The notes: generated by a model from the letters alone, not told the origin. A stretch of 64,000 nucleotides of DNA from Oceanihabitans iliipiscarium (GCF_042686125.1 NZ_JBHUOV010000001.1:744001-808000), one strand, 5' to 3'. Shown: positions 35,397 through 45,460, numbered from the stretch's first letter. Program-made: numbers and translations.

Positions 35397-36554
35397 ATGC
35401 CATTTTATCATAAACTAGGAAAAATTCCACCTAAAAGACACACGCAATTTAGAAAACCAGATGGTAGTTTATATGCAGAACAACTATTTGGCACCATAGG
35501 TTTCGATGGAATGTCCACTAATTCTTACCATGAGCACAGACCAACTCAAGTTAAAGAAATTAGAAAACAATATAACGTCGCGCCAAAAATTGCCAAAGCA
35601 AATCATATCCAATCGTATCGTTTTAGAGGCTTTCAAGTGCAACCTGAAAACGATTATTTAGAAAGTCGCAAAGCGGTACTTACCAATAGCGATTGTACCA
35701 TTATTTTAGCAGCTCCCAAACAATCGACACAAGCGTATTTTTATAAAAACACAGATGCAGACGAGCTAATCTTTATCCATAAAGGCACAGGAAAACTAAG
35801 AACCATGCTTGGTAACCTTGATTTTAAATATGGAGATTATTTATTAATTCCTAGAGGGATTATTTATAAAATAGATTTTAACACTGAAGACAACAGACTG
35901 TTTATTGTCGAATCAAGACGACCAATTTATACACCAAAACGATATAGAAATTGGTTCGGTCAACTTTTAGAACATGCTCCTTTTTGCGAACGCGATTTAC
36001 GCCAACCGCAAGAATTAGAAACCCATAACGAGAAAGGTGATTTTATTATAAAAGTAAAAAAGCAAGATGATATATTCGAAATGGTTTATGCTACACATCC
36101 ATTTGATGTTGTAGGTTATGATGGTTATAATTATCCTTATGCCTTTTCAATTCATGATTTTGAACCAATTACAGGACGTATCCATCAACCACCTCCTGTA
36201 CATCAAACTTTTGAAACAGATGCTTTTGTAGTCTGTAGTTTTGTGCCAAGACTCTATGACTACCATCCAGACTCTATACCAGCACCTTATAACCACAGTA
36301 ACATAGATAGTGATGAGGTGTTGTATTATGTCGACGGCGATTTTATGAGTCGTAACGATATAGATGCAGGACACATTAGTTTGCATCCAGCAGGTATACC
36401 TCATGGGCCGCATCCTGGAGCAACAGAGCGTAGTATTGGACAAACAAAAACAGATGAACTTGCCGTTATGGTTGATACCTTTAAACCTTTAATGGTTACA
36501 GAAGAAGCAATGAAAATAGCAGACGAAGAGTATATTAAATCTTGGTTAGAATAA
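35397..36554 (+). CDS. hmgA: Homogentisate 1,2-dioxygenase
   Basis: A 385-residue non-haem iron enzyme opening the ring of homogentisate to maleylacetoacetate in tyrosine and phenylalanine breakdown. Cupin-type blocks are visible (DELIFIHKGTGKLRTMLG, YGDYLLIPRGIIYKIDF), then PPPVHQTFETDAFVVCSFVPR and LHPAGIPHGPHPG carrying candidate iron ligands. It is slightly shorter than the human enzyme, as usual for this bacterial branch. First of the hmgA-hppD-tryptophan dioxygenase operon, 13 bp before hppD. A palindrome overlaps its promoter. Confidence 0.93.
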   Translation: MPFYHKLGKIPPKRHTQFRKPDGSLYAEQLFGTIGFDGMSTNSYHEHRPTQVKEIRKQYNVAPKIAKANHIQSYRFRGFQVQPENDYLESRKAVLTNSDCTIILAAPKQSTQAYFYKNTDADELIFIHKGTGKLRTMLGNLDFKYGDYLLIPRGIIYKIDFNTEDNRLFIVESRRPIYTPKRYRNWFGQLLEHAPFCERDLRQPQELETHNEKGDFIIKVKKQDDIFEMVYATHPFDVVGYDGYNYPYAFSIHDFEPITGRIHQPPPVHQTFETDAFVVCSFVPRLYDYHPDSIPAPYNHSNIDSDEVLYYVDGDFMSRNDIDAGHISLHPAGIPHGPHPGATERSIGQTKTDELAVMVDTFKPLMVTEEAMKIADEEYIKSWLE

Positions 36555-36567
36555 AAAATTTAAAACA

Positions 36568-37728
36568 ATGAGTAAAGAAATTAAATCAGTAAACTACGGT
36601 TTAGAAAAAATATTTGAAGGCGCACAAGATTTCCTTCCCCTTTTAGGAACAGATTATGTAGAGTTTTATGTTGGTAATGCAAAACAAGCTGCACACTTTT
36701 ATAAAACTGCATTTGGTTTTCAATCACATGCATATAAAGGCTTAGAAACAGGCTCTACCGATTCTGTAAGTTATGTATTAACTCAAGATAAAATTAAGTT
36801 AATGCTAACAACACCTTTAAATAGCAAATCACCAATAAATGACCATATTGTAAAACATGGTGATGGTGTAAAAATAGTTGCACTTTGGGTAGAAGACGCA
36901 AGGCAAGCCTATAAAGAGACTACTTCAAGAGGCGCAAAATCCTACATGGAACCTACTGTAGAAACAGACGAACATGGCGAAGTTGTAAGAGCAGGAATTT
37001 ACACTTATGGAGAAACTATTCACATGTTTGTAGAACGTAAAAATTACAATGGTGCATTTCTACCTGGATTTCAAAAATGGGAATCAGATTACAATCCTCC
37101 AGCAGCAGGTTTAAAATATATTGACCATATGGTTGGTAATGTTGGCTGGAACCAAATGAACGTTTGGGTAAAATGGTATGAAGATGTTATGGGATTTGAA
37201 AACTTTTTATCCTTTGACGATAAACAAATCCATACAGAATATTCTGCTTTAATGAGTAAAGTAATGTCTAATGGAAACGGAAGAATTAAATTTCCTATTA
37301 ATGAACCAGCTAAAGGAAAAAAACGTTCTCAAATTGAAGAGTACTTAGATTTTTATGAAGGCGCAGGCGTACAGCATATTGCAGTAGCAACAGATGATAT
37401 TATTAAAACCGTTTCGCAATTAAGATCTAACGGCGTTGAATTTTTATCGACTCCTCCAGAAGAATATTATAAAGCGGTTCCAGGAAGATTAGAGGAGTTT
37501 AGCCACGAATTAAGAGAAGATATAGAGAAACTAAAAGGCTTGGGTATTATGATTGATGCCGATGAAGAAGGGTATTTGCTACAAATCTTTACAAAACCAG
37601 TAGAAGATAGACCTACACTATTTTTCGAAATTATTCAGCGTATGGGAGCAAGAGGATTTGGAGCAGGAAACTTTAAAGCTCTTTTTGAATCTATTGAAAG
37701 AGAACAAGCATTAAGAGGGACTTTGTAA
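36568..37728 (+). CDS. hppD: 4-Hydroxyphenylpyruvate dioxygenase
   Basis: A 386-residue Fe(II) enzyme making homogentisate from 4-hydroxyphenylpyruvate, the step before HmgA. Two vicinal-oxygen-chelate domains are seen: DYVEFYVGNAKQAAHFYKTAFGF and YIDHMVGNVGWNQMNVWVKW. Iron ligands are the His in YIDHMVGN, the His in VQHIAVATDDI and the Glu in LFFEIIQRMG. Full length. It follows hmgA by 13 bp and precedes the tryptophan dioxygenase gene by 14 bp. Confidence 0.95.
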   Translation: MSKEIKSVNYGLEKIFEGAQDFLPLLGTDYVEFYVGNAKQAAHFYKTAFGFQSHAYKGLETGSTDSVSYVLTQDKIKLMLTTPLNSKSPINDHIVKHGDGVKIVALWVEDARQAYKETTSRGAKSYMEPTVETDEHGEVVRAGIYTYGETIHMFVERKNYNGAFLPGFQKWESDYNPPAAGLKYIDHMVGNVGWNQMNVWVKWYEDVMGFENFLSFDDKQIHTEYSALMSKVMSNGNGRIKFPINEPAKGKKRSQIEEYLDFYEGAGVQHIAVATDDIIKTVSQLRSNGVEFLSTPPEEYYKAVPGRLEEFSHELREDIEKLKGLGIMIDADEEGYLLQIFTKPVEDRPTLFFEIIQRMGARGFGAGNFKALFESIEREQALRGTL

Positions 37729-37742
37729 AAAGCTTGAATAAA

Positions 37743-38681
37743 ATGGAAAGAGACGAACTACTTCAGGAAATAGAAGACAAATACAAAAAACTAGGCGTAC
37801 CACTTAACACCATGTTAGAAGGGTTGTTGTGGAGTACACCAACAACATATTGGGATTATATTCAAACAGATGCATTATTAGGGCTTCAAATTCCTAGAAC
37901 TACTGAAAAAGATGAAATGGTATTTATCATGTATCATCAGGTAAATGAATTGTTGTTTAAAATGATTTTATGGGAAATCGACCAAGTTGCTACATCTGAT
38001 ACTATATCACCAGAAAAATTTGAAAAACATTTATTGCGTGTTAGTAGATATTTTGATATGCTATCGAGTTCGTTTACAGTAATGATGAACGGCATGGATG
38101 TGGACCAATATCTAAAATTTAGAAATACTTTAGCGCCTGCAAGCGGGTTTCAAAGTGCGCAATACAGAAAAATTGAATTCGCATCAACAGAACTCATTAA
38201 TTTAATTGATGCTAGATTTAGAAAAACAATAGACAGAAATACACCTTTCAAAAACGCCTTCGATCATTTGTATTGGCAAGCCGCAGGTAAAAATTATGAA
38301 ACGGGAGAAAAATCAATTCTTCTTAAATTGTTTGAGAAGAAATATATGGGCGATTTTATCGATTTCATGGAAGATTATAATGAAATAAATTTGTCTAAAA
38401 GGTTTAAACAACTTCCTAAAGAATCTAAAGAAAATAAAGCACTAATAAATGCTATGCGCCACTATGACCATACTGTAAATGTAAAGTGGGTTATGGCACA
38501 TTATAATGCTGCAAATAAATATCTAGGCGATGGAGACATTGAAGCTACAGGCGGAAGTAATTGGCAAAAGTATATGCACCCTAGATATCAAAAGAGAATA
38601 TTTTTTCCAGAATTATGGAGCGAAACCGAAATTGAAAATTGGGGAATAACTAATCTTGATGGTTACGAAATAGTATCTTAA
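37743..38681 (+). CDS. kynA: Tryptophan 2,3-dioxygenase
   Basis: A 312-residue haem enzyme opening tryptophan to N-formylkynurenine. The family signatures are YIQTDALLGLQIPR, FIMYHQVNELLFKMILWEID (with the distal His and substrate-binding residues), FRNTLAPASGFQSAQYR and the C-terminal TGGSNWQKYM. The start ATG 37743 is preferred to an in-frame TTG at 37734. Its place after the tyrosine-breakdown genes makes an aromatic amino-acid catabolic operon; the next tryptophan-pathway genes are not in the window. Confidence 0.92.
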   Translation: MERDELLQEIEDKYKKLGVPLNTMLEGLLWSTPTTYWDYIQTDALLGLQIPRTTEKDEMVFIMYHQVNELLFKMILWEIDQVATSDTISPEKFEKHLLRVSRYFDMLSSSFTVMMNGMDVDQYLKFRNTLAPASGFQSAQYRKIEFASTELINLIDARFRKTIDRNTPFKNAFDHLYWQAAGKNYETGEKSILLKLFEKKYMGDFIDFMEDYNEINLSKRFKQLPKESKENKALINAMRHYDHTVNVKWVMAHYNAANKYLGDGDIEATGGSNWQKYMHPRYQKRIFFPELWSETEIENWGITNLDGYEIVS

Positions 38682-38772
38682 ATGGGTTTTATTTTTTTTG
38701 GAATAGTAATTGTAATCTAACATATTGAACAATTTAATGTCCGTTTTTCGGTTACATTTACAAGAATTTATT

Positions 38773-39555
38773 ATGATGAAAAAAATAATTATTACCATAT
38801 TAACTTTAGTTAGTATTAATACAATGGTTGCTCAAGAAGAAAGTGCTTTTCAAGTAGGAGAATGGTTTCGTTTTAAAATGAGCTATAGTGGATGGATGAA
38901 AGCTGGAAACGCAACTTTAATAGTTAAGGATGCTGAAATAGACGGTAAACCTGTTTATCATGTTGTCGGTAAAGGATGGACAACAGGTGCTATTAAATGG
39001 GTTTTTAAAGTTCAAGACAGATACGAAAGCTATTTTGACAAAACCAAATTAGTACCCTATAAATTTATTAGAGATATTGATGAAGGCGGACACACCAAAG
39101 ACATTGAAATTAAATTCGATCAAGACAATAATAAAGCACATATTCACAATAAAAAATACAATAAAAAATCTGTTGTAGATACTAAACCTAATGTTCAAGA
39201 TATGGTATCTACGTTTTATTATTTGAGAAATAATATTAATGTATCTACCTTAAAACCTGGAGATGAAATAACATCTGACATGTTTTTTGATGGAGAAAAT
39301 TATGGATTTAAACTTAAATATTTAGGCCAAGAGATTATTGATACAGAATTTGGCAACATAAACGCTCTAAAATTTAGACCTTATGTTATGGCTGGACGTG
39401 TTTTTAAAGAAGAAGAAAGTTTAACACTTTGGGTTTCTAATGATAAAAATAGAATGCCATTGCGTATTAAAGCAGACTTGGCTATTGGTTCGTTAAGAGC
39501 AGATTTAGACGCTTTTAAAGGATTAAAACACCAATTTAAAATTATACCGAAATAA
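38773..39555 (+). CDS. DUF3108 family exported protein
   Basis: A 260-residue exported protein: signal peptide 1-21 (ending NTMVAQ), then EWFRFKMSYSGWMKAGNATLIVKDAEIDGKPVYHVVGKGWTTG-type strands typical of DUF3108. The family is periplasmic, beta-rich and of unknown function. ATG 38773 (or 38776) begins the signal peptide; the frame upstream is an extension without support. A near-consensus TACATTTA lies 13 bp upstream. It ends at a strong terminator. Not obviously tied to the aromatic operon before it. Confidence 0.82.
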   Translation: MMKKIIITILTLVSINTMVAQEESAFQVGEWFRFKMSYSGWMKAGNATLIVKDAEIDGKPVYHVVGKGWTTGAIKWVFKVQDRYESYFDKTKLVPYKFIRDIDEGGHTKDIEIKFDQDNNKAHIHNKKYNKKSVVDTKPNVQDMVSTFYYLRNNINVSTLKPGDEITSDMFFDGENYGFKLKYLGQEIIDTEFGNINALKFRPYVMAGRVFKEEESLTLWVSNDKNRMPLRIKADLAIGSLRADLDAFKGLKHQFKIIPK

Positions 39556-39577
39556 GAGTTGTTATACAGAACCAAAT

Positions 39578-39606
39578 AAAAAGCATGCGATTCGCGTGCT
39601 TTTTTT
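39578..39606 (+). terminator. Terminator after the DUF3108 gene
   Basis: Stem AAAAAGCATGCG / CGCGTGCTTTTT around ATT (one G-U pair), with a long T-run. Confidence 0.85.
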
Positions 39607-39679
39607 ATATTGCTAATAAAGCATGTTAAAAAACTATATTATTAACAGTTTTTGAAGAAAATAACAAAGATGAATTTAG

Positions 39680-39687
39680 TAGCTTTG
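39680..39687 (+). promoter_or_regulatory. Candidate -7 box for the M23-pgi pair
   Basis: TAGCTTTG, a full match, 27 nt before the M23 gene ATG. A TTG lies 25 bp further upstream, somewhat far for -33. Confidence 0.5.
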
Positions 39688-39714
39688 CAATAATCAAAAA
39701 AACAATACAATTTA

Positions 39715-41019
39715 ATGATTAATAATAGAGCCTTAAAAAGCGTTTCATTTATTGCAATATGTATGTTTTGCTTTGGATGTAAAGAAGACCCTAAAAATGA
39801 TATCATTGAAGAAGAAGTAGCAGTTGTAGAACCTCAAGATGTTTATGAGTTTGGCTTCAATTTAAATGAATATTTAGTAAAAAGAGATACGATTCAAAAA
39901 GGAGATAGTTTTGGAGAAATCTTAGAACGAAATAATATAGGCTATCCTCATATCTTTCAAATTGCAGAAAAAGCTAAAGACACTTTTGATATTAGAAAAC
40001 TTCAAGTAGGTAAACCTTATACCTTACTTTGCTCCAAAGACGATTCATTACAAAAACCAAAATGCTTTATTTACCAACCTAACAAAGAAGAGTACGTCGT
40101 TATTAATTTCCAGGATTCAATTCACGCCTATACAAGCACCAAGCCAATAAAATATGTTGAGAAAACTGCCACAGGAGTTATTGAAAATAATATTTCCCAA
40201 ACATTACAAGAAAAAGGGTTAAGTCAAAAACTATCTTATAAGATGGCAGATGATATTTATGCATGGACTATAGATTTTAGAAGACTTCAAAAAGGAGATC
40301 GCTTTAAAGTTATATATACAGATAAATATATAGACGACACTATTTATGCAGGTGTAGATGAAATAAAAGCGGCTTATTTTGAGCATAATAGCGATACATT
40401 ATATGCTTTTCAATTTGAAACAGATTCTATAAAAGGAATTACAGATTATTTTAACGAAGATGCTAAAAATTTACGTCGTGCTTTTTTAAAAGCTCCTGTT
40501 CAGTTTAGTAGAATTTCTTCACGTTATAATTTGAAACGAAGAATTGCACATTATGGCTATCGAGTAAAAGCTCATAGAGGTACTGATTTTGCTGCGCCAA
40601 ATGGCACGCCAATTATGGCAACAGCTAATGGTACAGTTACAAAATCTAGTTATACTAGAGGTAATGGGAAGTATGTTAAAATTAGACACAATGCAACTTA
40701 CGAGACACAATATTTACACATGTCCAGGCGTAAAGCTAAGGTTGGTCAATTTGTAAAACAAGGAGAAATTATTGGTTATGTTGGTAGTACAGGAAGCTCT
40801 TCAGGAAACCATGTGTGCTATCGCTTTTGGAAAAATGGCAAAGAAGTCGATCCTTTTAAACAAAAACTCCCAGAAGCAGAACCTATTTCAGATAGCCTAA
40901 AAATAGAATATTTAGAGTTTATTAAACCTTTAAAAATGCAGCTTGATAATATTCAATTTGATGCTGAAAATCTAGAAGAGATATTAGATGATAATTTAAT
41001 TACTCAAACTAATAATTAG
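39715..41019 (+). CDS. M23 family peptidase, lipoprotein
   Basis: A 434-residue predicted lipoprotein endopeptidase for peptidoglycan (lipobox Cys at residue 22 in CFGCKEDP). An N-terminal LysM-like/OapA region (RDTIQKGDSFGEILERNNIG) is followed by a mid domain and the LytM domain (about 265-375): HRGTDFAAPNGTPIMA gives the His/Asp ligands, YLHMSRRKAKVGQFV the middle His and SGNHVCYRFW the last site. The final motif reads HVCYR instead of HxHFE, replacing the second His with Cys, so metal binding may be altered. It is 3 bp before pgi. Confidence 0.88.
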   Translation: MINNRALKSVSFIAICMFCFGCKEDPKNDIIEEEVAVVEPQDVYEFGFNLNEYLVKRDTIQKGDSFGEILERNNIGYPHIFQIAEKAKDTFDIRKLQVGKPYTLLCSKDDSLQKPKCFIYQPNKEEYVVINFQDSIHAYTSTKPIKYVEKTATGVIENNISQTLQEKGLSQKLSYKMADDIYAWTIDFRRLQKGDRFKVIYTDKYIDDTIYAGVDEIKAAYFEHNSDTLYAFQFETDSIKGITDYFNEDAKNLRRAFLKAPVQFSRISSRYNLKRRIAHYGYRVKAHRGTDFAAPNGTPIMATANGTVTKSSYTRGNGKYVKIRHNATYETQYLHMSRRKAKVGQFVKQGEIIGYVGSTGSSSGNHVCYRFWKNGKEVDPFKQKLPEAEPISDSLKIEYLEFIKPLKMQLDNIQFDAENLEEILDDNLITQTNN

Positions 41020-41022
41020 CCT

Positions 41023-42642
41023 ATGGCTATACCAAAAATAAATCCGACAACAACAACAGCTTGGAAAAATCTTGAATCGCATTTTAAAACTATTCAAGAT
41101 GTTCACATGAAAACATGGTTTGCTCAAGATCAGAAAAGAGCAGACAAATTCACAATATCTTGGGAAGATTTTTATGTTGATTTTTCTAAAAATAGAATCA
41201 CTCAAGAGACCTTTAAATACCTTTTACAATTAACAGATGAAGTACGGTTAAAAGAAGCTATGCAAGCTTATTTTAATGGAGAAACTATTAATGAAACTGA
41301 AAAAAGAGCTGTACTACATACTGCTTTAAGAGCTTCAAAAGGCGCACATATTGAAGTTGATGGAGAAAATATAATGCCAGAGGTTTTTTCAGTAAAAGAA
41401 AAGATAAAACATTTTTCTCACGATATCATTTCAGGAGCTAAAAAAGGGTACACTAATAAGGCTTTTACAGATGTTGTAAACATTGGAATTGGTGGCTCCG
41501 ACCTTGGACCTGCAATGGTTGTTGATTCACTACAGTTCTACAAAAATCATTTAACCACGCACTTTGTAAGCAATATTGATGGAGATCATGTTAATGAAGT
41601 AATTAAAAAGTTAAATCCAGAAACCACACTGTTTGTTATTGTTTCTAAAACATTTACCACACAAGAAACCTTATCTAATGCAACAACTATTAAAGAGTGG
41701 TTTCTACAGTCTGCAACACAAGAAGATATTTCTAAACACTTTATAGCTGTTTCAACTAATATTGAAAAAGTGAAAGATTTTGGTGTCGATGAAACCAATA
41801 TATTTCCAATGTGGAATTGGGTTGGTGGACGATTTTCTTTGTGGAGTGCAGTAGGGTTAACCATTAGTTTAGCCATAGGAAATTCTAATTTTGAAAACTT
41901 ACTGCTTGGAGCTCATAAAATGGATGAGCATTTTAAAACCGAAAAGTTTGAAACTAATATTCCAGTTGTTCTTGCGCTAATTAGTGTTTGGTATAATAAT
42001 TTTTTTAATGCCGAAAGTGAAGCTATTATCCCATATTCTCAATACTTAAATCAATTTGCAACGTATTTGCAACAAGGCGTTATGGAAAGCAATGGTAAAA
42101 GTGTTGATAGAAATGGTAATCCGATAGATTATCAAACAGGTGCCATAATTTGGGGAGAACCAGGCTCTAATTCTCAACACGCTTTCTTTCAACTTATACA
42201 TCAAGGCACAAAACTTATTCCTGCAGATTTTATTGGATTTGCTAAATCATTACATGATAATAAAGAGCATCAAGATAAATTAATGTCTAACTTTTTTGCA
42301 CAAACAGAAGCACTGCTAAATGGGAAAGACAAAAGCCAAGTTCTAGAAGAAGGAACTGAAGAAACACTTACACCTTTTAAAGTTTTTGAAGGGAATAAAC
42401 CAACAAACACGATCTTTATAAATCAACTCACTCCAGAAAGTTTAGGAAAACTTATTGCTATGTATGAGCATAAAATTTTTGTTCAAGGCATCATTTGGAA
42501 TATCTATAGTTATGACCAGTTTGGTGTTGAATTAGGCAAACAACTTGCAGGTAAAATTCTTAAAGAATTAAAAAATAACACTTTTACAAATCATGATAAT
42601 TCTACCTTAAATTTATTAAAACACTATAAAAATTTAACGTAG
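41023..42642 (+). CDS. pgi: Glucose-6-phosphate isomerase
   Basis: A 539-residue glycolytic isomerase. Phosphate-binding GIGGSDLGP, VSKTFTTQETLSNA, FSLWSAVGLTISLAIG and the catalytic-Lys/His regions near HKIFVQGIIWNIYSYDQFGVELGK are intact. Length is typical of the long bacterial form. It follows the M23 gene by three bases, so the two probably share a transcript. The next gene is 166 bp away with its own promoter. Confidence 0.96.
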   Translation: MAIPKINPTTTTAWKNLESHFKTIQDVHMKTWFAQDQKRADKFTISWEDFYVDFSKNRITQETFKYLLQLTDEVRLKEAMQAYFNGETINETEKRAVLHTALRASKGAHIEVDGENIMPEVFSVKEKIKHFSHDIISGAKKGYTNKAFTDVVNIGIGGSDLGPAMVVDSLQFYKNHLTTHFVSNIDGDHVNEVIKKLNPETTLFVIVSKTFTTQETLSNATTIKEWFLQSATQEDISKHFIAVSTNIEKVKDFGVDETNIFPMWNWVGGRFSLWSAVGLTISLAIGNSNFENLLLGAHKMDEHFKTEKFETNIPVVLALISVWYNNFFNAESEAIIPYSQYLNQFATYLQQGVMESNGKSVDRNGNPIDYQTGAIIWGEPGSNSQHAFFQLIHQGTKLIPADFIGFAKSLHDNKEHQDKLMSNFFAQTEALLNGKDKSQVLEEGTEETLTPFKVFEGNKPTNTIFINQLTPESLGKLIAMYEHKIFVQGIIWNIYSYDQFGVELGKQLAGKILKELKNNTFTNHDNSTLNLLKHYKNLT

Positions 42643-42753
42643 TCATTGTTGAAAACTCTGTTTGTAGATTTAATCCGTATTAAATTAATAACTGAATAAA
42701 TGAATTATATTATATGTTGGCAATAAAATGTTAACATTTGATTAATATTCAAC

Positions 42754-42774
42754 ACGTATTTATACGTATTTTTG
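42754..42774 (+). promoter_or_regulatory. Palindrome and -7 box upstream of a TonB receptor
   Basis: Perfect inverted repeat ACGTAT-TT-ATACGT (42,754-42,767) directly overlaps the -7 match TATTTTTG (42,767-42,774), 35 nt before the ATG. This is a plausible repressor site on the receptor promoter. Confidence 0.5.
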
Positions 42775-42808
42775 CACAAAATTTTAAAACAAACCTTAAT
42801 CTAATAAA

Positions 42809-45358
42809 ATGAAAAACATTACACGATTTTTATTTTTAGTAGTAACATTTATTGTTACTACAAATGCAATGGCTCAAAGTACAGTAACAGGAACTGTTAT
42901 TGATGCCGAAATGAATGCACCATTACCTGCTGCTAACATTATTGAAAAAGGGACTTCTAACGGAGCATCATCAGATTTTGATGGTAATTTTACGTTGACT
43001 TCTCAAGCAAATTCTGGTGAAGTAGTGATATCTTATGTAGGATACACTCCAATAACAGTATCATTTAATGGAGATACTAATTTAGGAAGTATCACTTTAA
43101 CTAGTGATAATTCATTAGATGAAGTCGTAATTATTGGTTCTGGAGTTATTGATTTAGCTGAAGATAGAAAAACACCAATTGCAGTATCTACTATTAAAGC
43201 TAAAGATATTCAAGAAAAAGGAGGGAATTCAGATTTACCTGAAGTCTTAAAATCTATGCCTTCTGTACAGAGTGTTCAAGCTGGTGCATTTGGAGATGGT
43301 CAAATGTTCTTGAGAGGTTTTGATCAAACTAATACAGCCTTTTTATTAAATGGTCAACCAATTAACGGGATGGAAGACGGTAAAATGTATTGGTCAAACT
43401 GGTCTGGAGTTTTAGACGTTGCTAATGCAGTACAGGTTCAACGTGGTTTAGGAGCTTCTAAATTAGCAATTTCTTCTGTTGGAGGTACAGTTAATATTGT
43501 AACTAAAACCATTGATAGACGACAAGGTGGTTTTCTTCAACAAATGGTTGCAAATGATAACTATACCAAAACTACAGCATATTATTCTACTGGAGTGAGC
43601 GAAAAAGGATGGTCTTTTGCAGCATTGCTAGGTCACTGGCAAGGTGATGGTTATGTAAATTATACAAACGGACAAGGTCAAACATACTTTATCTCTGTTG
43701 GATACCAACCTAATGAAAAACATGCGTTAAACTTCTTATTAACTGGTGCTCCACAATGGCATGCAGTAGCTGGAAGCGGTTCAATAGGATCGTTTTTAGA
43801 GAATGGAAGAAAATACAATTCATGGAATTTTGATGGTGTAAATAGTTCTAATACAATTAGTGACGGAAAATTTCCAGGTGGAAGAAATATATATCACAAA
43901 CCTGTAGCTAACTTAAGTTGGGATTGGACCATCAATGAAAAATCTGAACTATCAACGGTAGTTTATGGTTCAATGGGAAGAGGTAGTTTTGCTCAAGCAA
44001 TAACTTCGGATGGAGATGTAATTTATGCAAGAGGATCTAATAACAATCACGACTGGTTTGGATTAGTAACAAACTATAACAACCAATTAACTGAAAGTTT
44101 AAATTTTAATATTGGTGCTGATGCTCGTTTTTATAATGGTTTTCACTTTAGAGATGTAAGAGAATTTATTGTTGTAGATTCTGTTGGCGCATATAGCGAA
44201 TATAACGGTGGAGATTACAGCTTAACAGAAGCTGGTGGTATAGATCCTTGGTCAGTGTTCTTTAATCCTAATACAGATCACGGACAACGTTTTGGATATG
44301 ATTATGAAGAGCAAATTAATTATGCTGGAATCTTCGGACAATTAGAATATTCTAAAGATAAATTATCAGCCTTTTTTCAAGGGGCACTCTCTAACCAATC
44401 ACATGTTAGAACAGAGTTTTTAAACGCTCAAGAAGAAGGTGTTTCTGAAGAATCTGATAAAGTAAATAACCTAGGGTATAATTTGAAAGCTGGTGCAGCT
44501 TATGAAATAAGCGATATGCATAAAGTTTTTGTTAATCTAGGATATTACTCACGTCAACCATTTCACGATACCTTATTTCAAGATGATAGAGGATCTAATG
44601 TATTATTAGACCCAGAAGTAGAAAATGAAAAAGTAACTGGTTTTGAAATTGGATACCAATTTGGTAGCGAGAAAATTAAAGCAAACTTAAATGCATATCA
44701 TACAACTTGGGATAACAGAACTTTAATTGATAATAATGGACAAGATGGCGATGATTTTATTAGCTACCAAACTTTAGGTGTAAAGCAAGTACACATGGGA
44801 GTTGAGCTTGAAGTTATGACAAACCCTTTTAGAAACTTAGAAGTCAACGGATTTATTTCTTTAGGAGATTGGAAGTTTGATGGTGATGGTGCGATTACTG
44901 CTTTTGATGTTAATGGTGCAGATGTGTCTGACACAGAATTAACAACCAATGTTGCTCCTTTAGATGGAGAGAAAGTTGGAGGAGCTGCTCAAGTAACAGC
45001 TGGAATTTCTTCTAAATATGAATTCTTACCACGATTTAGTATTGATGCAAACTGGAACTGGTATAATGACTTACACTCGAACATTGGTGCAGGTAGTAAT
45101 GCGTTATCATTACCAGCTTATGACACTGTTGATTCAGGGTTATCTTATAAAATGTTGTTATGCGATGACCATAGTAAATCTTTACAATTTAGAGTTAATG
45201 TTAATAACGTTTTTGATGAAGTGTATTTAGAATCTGTTTTTGGAAACGACCCAGCTTCTGCTATTGATTCTGAAAACTATAAAGGAATTAATAAATCAAA
45301 TACAGGTAGATTTGGTTATGGTAGAACATGGAATGTAACTCTACGATACAATTTCTAA
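42809..45358 (+). CDS. TonB-dependent receptor
   Basis: An 849-residue outer-membrane receptor. Signal peptide 1-22 (ending NAMAQ), carboxypeptidase-like beta-sandwich (about 24-105, VTGTVIDAEMNAPLPAANIIEKG), plug (about 110-230: PEVLKSMPSVQSVQAGAFGDG, FLRGFDQTNTAFLLNGQPING) and barrel ending RTWNVTLRYNF. It stands alone, between pgi and a small membrane protein, with its own promoter and terminator. No SusD-like partner or regulator is adjacent. The ligand is unknown. Confidence 0.87.
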   Translation: MKNITRFLFLVVTFIVTTNAMAQSTVTGTVIDAEMNAPLPAANIIEKGTSNGASSDFDGNFTLTSQANSGEVVISYVGYTPITVSFNGDTNLGSITLTSDNSLDEVVIIGSGVIDLAEDRKTPIAVSTIKAKDIQEKGGNSDLPEVLKSMPSVQSVQAGAFGDGQMFLRGFDQTNTAFLLNGQPINGMEDGKMYWSNWSGVLDVANAVQVQRGLGASKLAISSVGGTVNIVTKTIDRRQGGFLQQMVANDNYTKTTAYYSTGVSEKGWSFAALLGHWQGDGYVNYTNGQGQTYFISVGYQPNEKHALNFLLTGAPQWHAVAGSGSIGSFLENGRKYNSWNFDGVNSSNTISDGKFPGGRNIYHKPVANLSWDWTINEKSELSTVVYGSMGRGSFAQAITSDGDVIYARGSNNNHDWFGLVTNYNNQLTESLNFNIGADARFYNGFHFRDVREFIVVDSVGAYSEYNGGDYSLTEAGGIDPWSVFFNPNTDHGQRFGYDYEEQINYAGIFGQLEYSKDKLSAFFQGALSNQSHVRTEFLNAQEEGVSEESDKVNNLGYNLKAGAAYEISDMHKVFVNLGYYSRQPFHDTLFQDDRGSNVLLDPEVENEKVTGFEIGYQFGSEKIKANLNAYHTTWDNRTLIDNNGQDGDDFISYQTLGVKQVHMGVELEVMTNPFRNLEVNGFISLGDWKFDGDGAITAFDVNGADVSDTELTTNVAPLDGEKVGGAAQVTAGISSKYEFLPRFSIDANWNWYNDLHSNIGAGSNALSLPAYDTVDSGLSYKMLLCDDHSKSLQFRVNVNNVFDEVYLESVFGNDPASAIDSENYKGINKSNTGRFGYGRTWNVTLRYNF

Positions 45359-45380
45359 TAAGAATAGTATTATAAATTTC

Positions 45381-45414
45381 AAAAAAACCTCTTCTTATTT
45401 GAAGAGGTTTTTTT
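45381..45414 (+). terminator. Terminator after the TonB receptor
   Basis: Stem AAAAAACCTCTTC / GAAGAGGTTTTTT around TTATTT, followed by T residues. Confidence 0.87.
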
Positions 45415-45429
45415 ATGACTAATAATTAG

Positions 45430-45437
45430 TACATTTG
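45430..45437 (+). promoter_or_regulatory. Candidate -7 box for the small membrane protein gene
   Basis: TACATTTG, full consensus match, 23 nt before the ATG at 45,461. Confidence 0.5.
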
Positions 45438-45460
45438 TGACTAACCAAAGATAAATAGTT

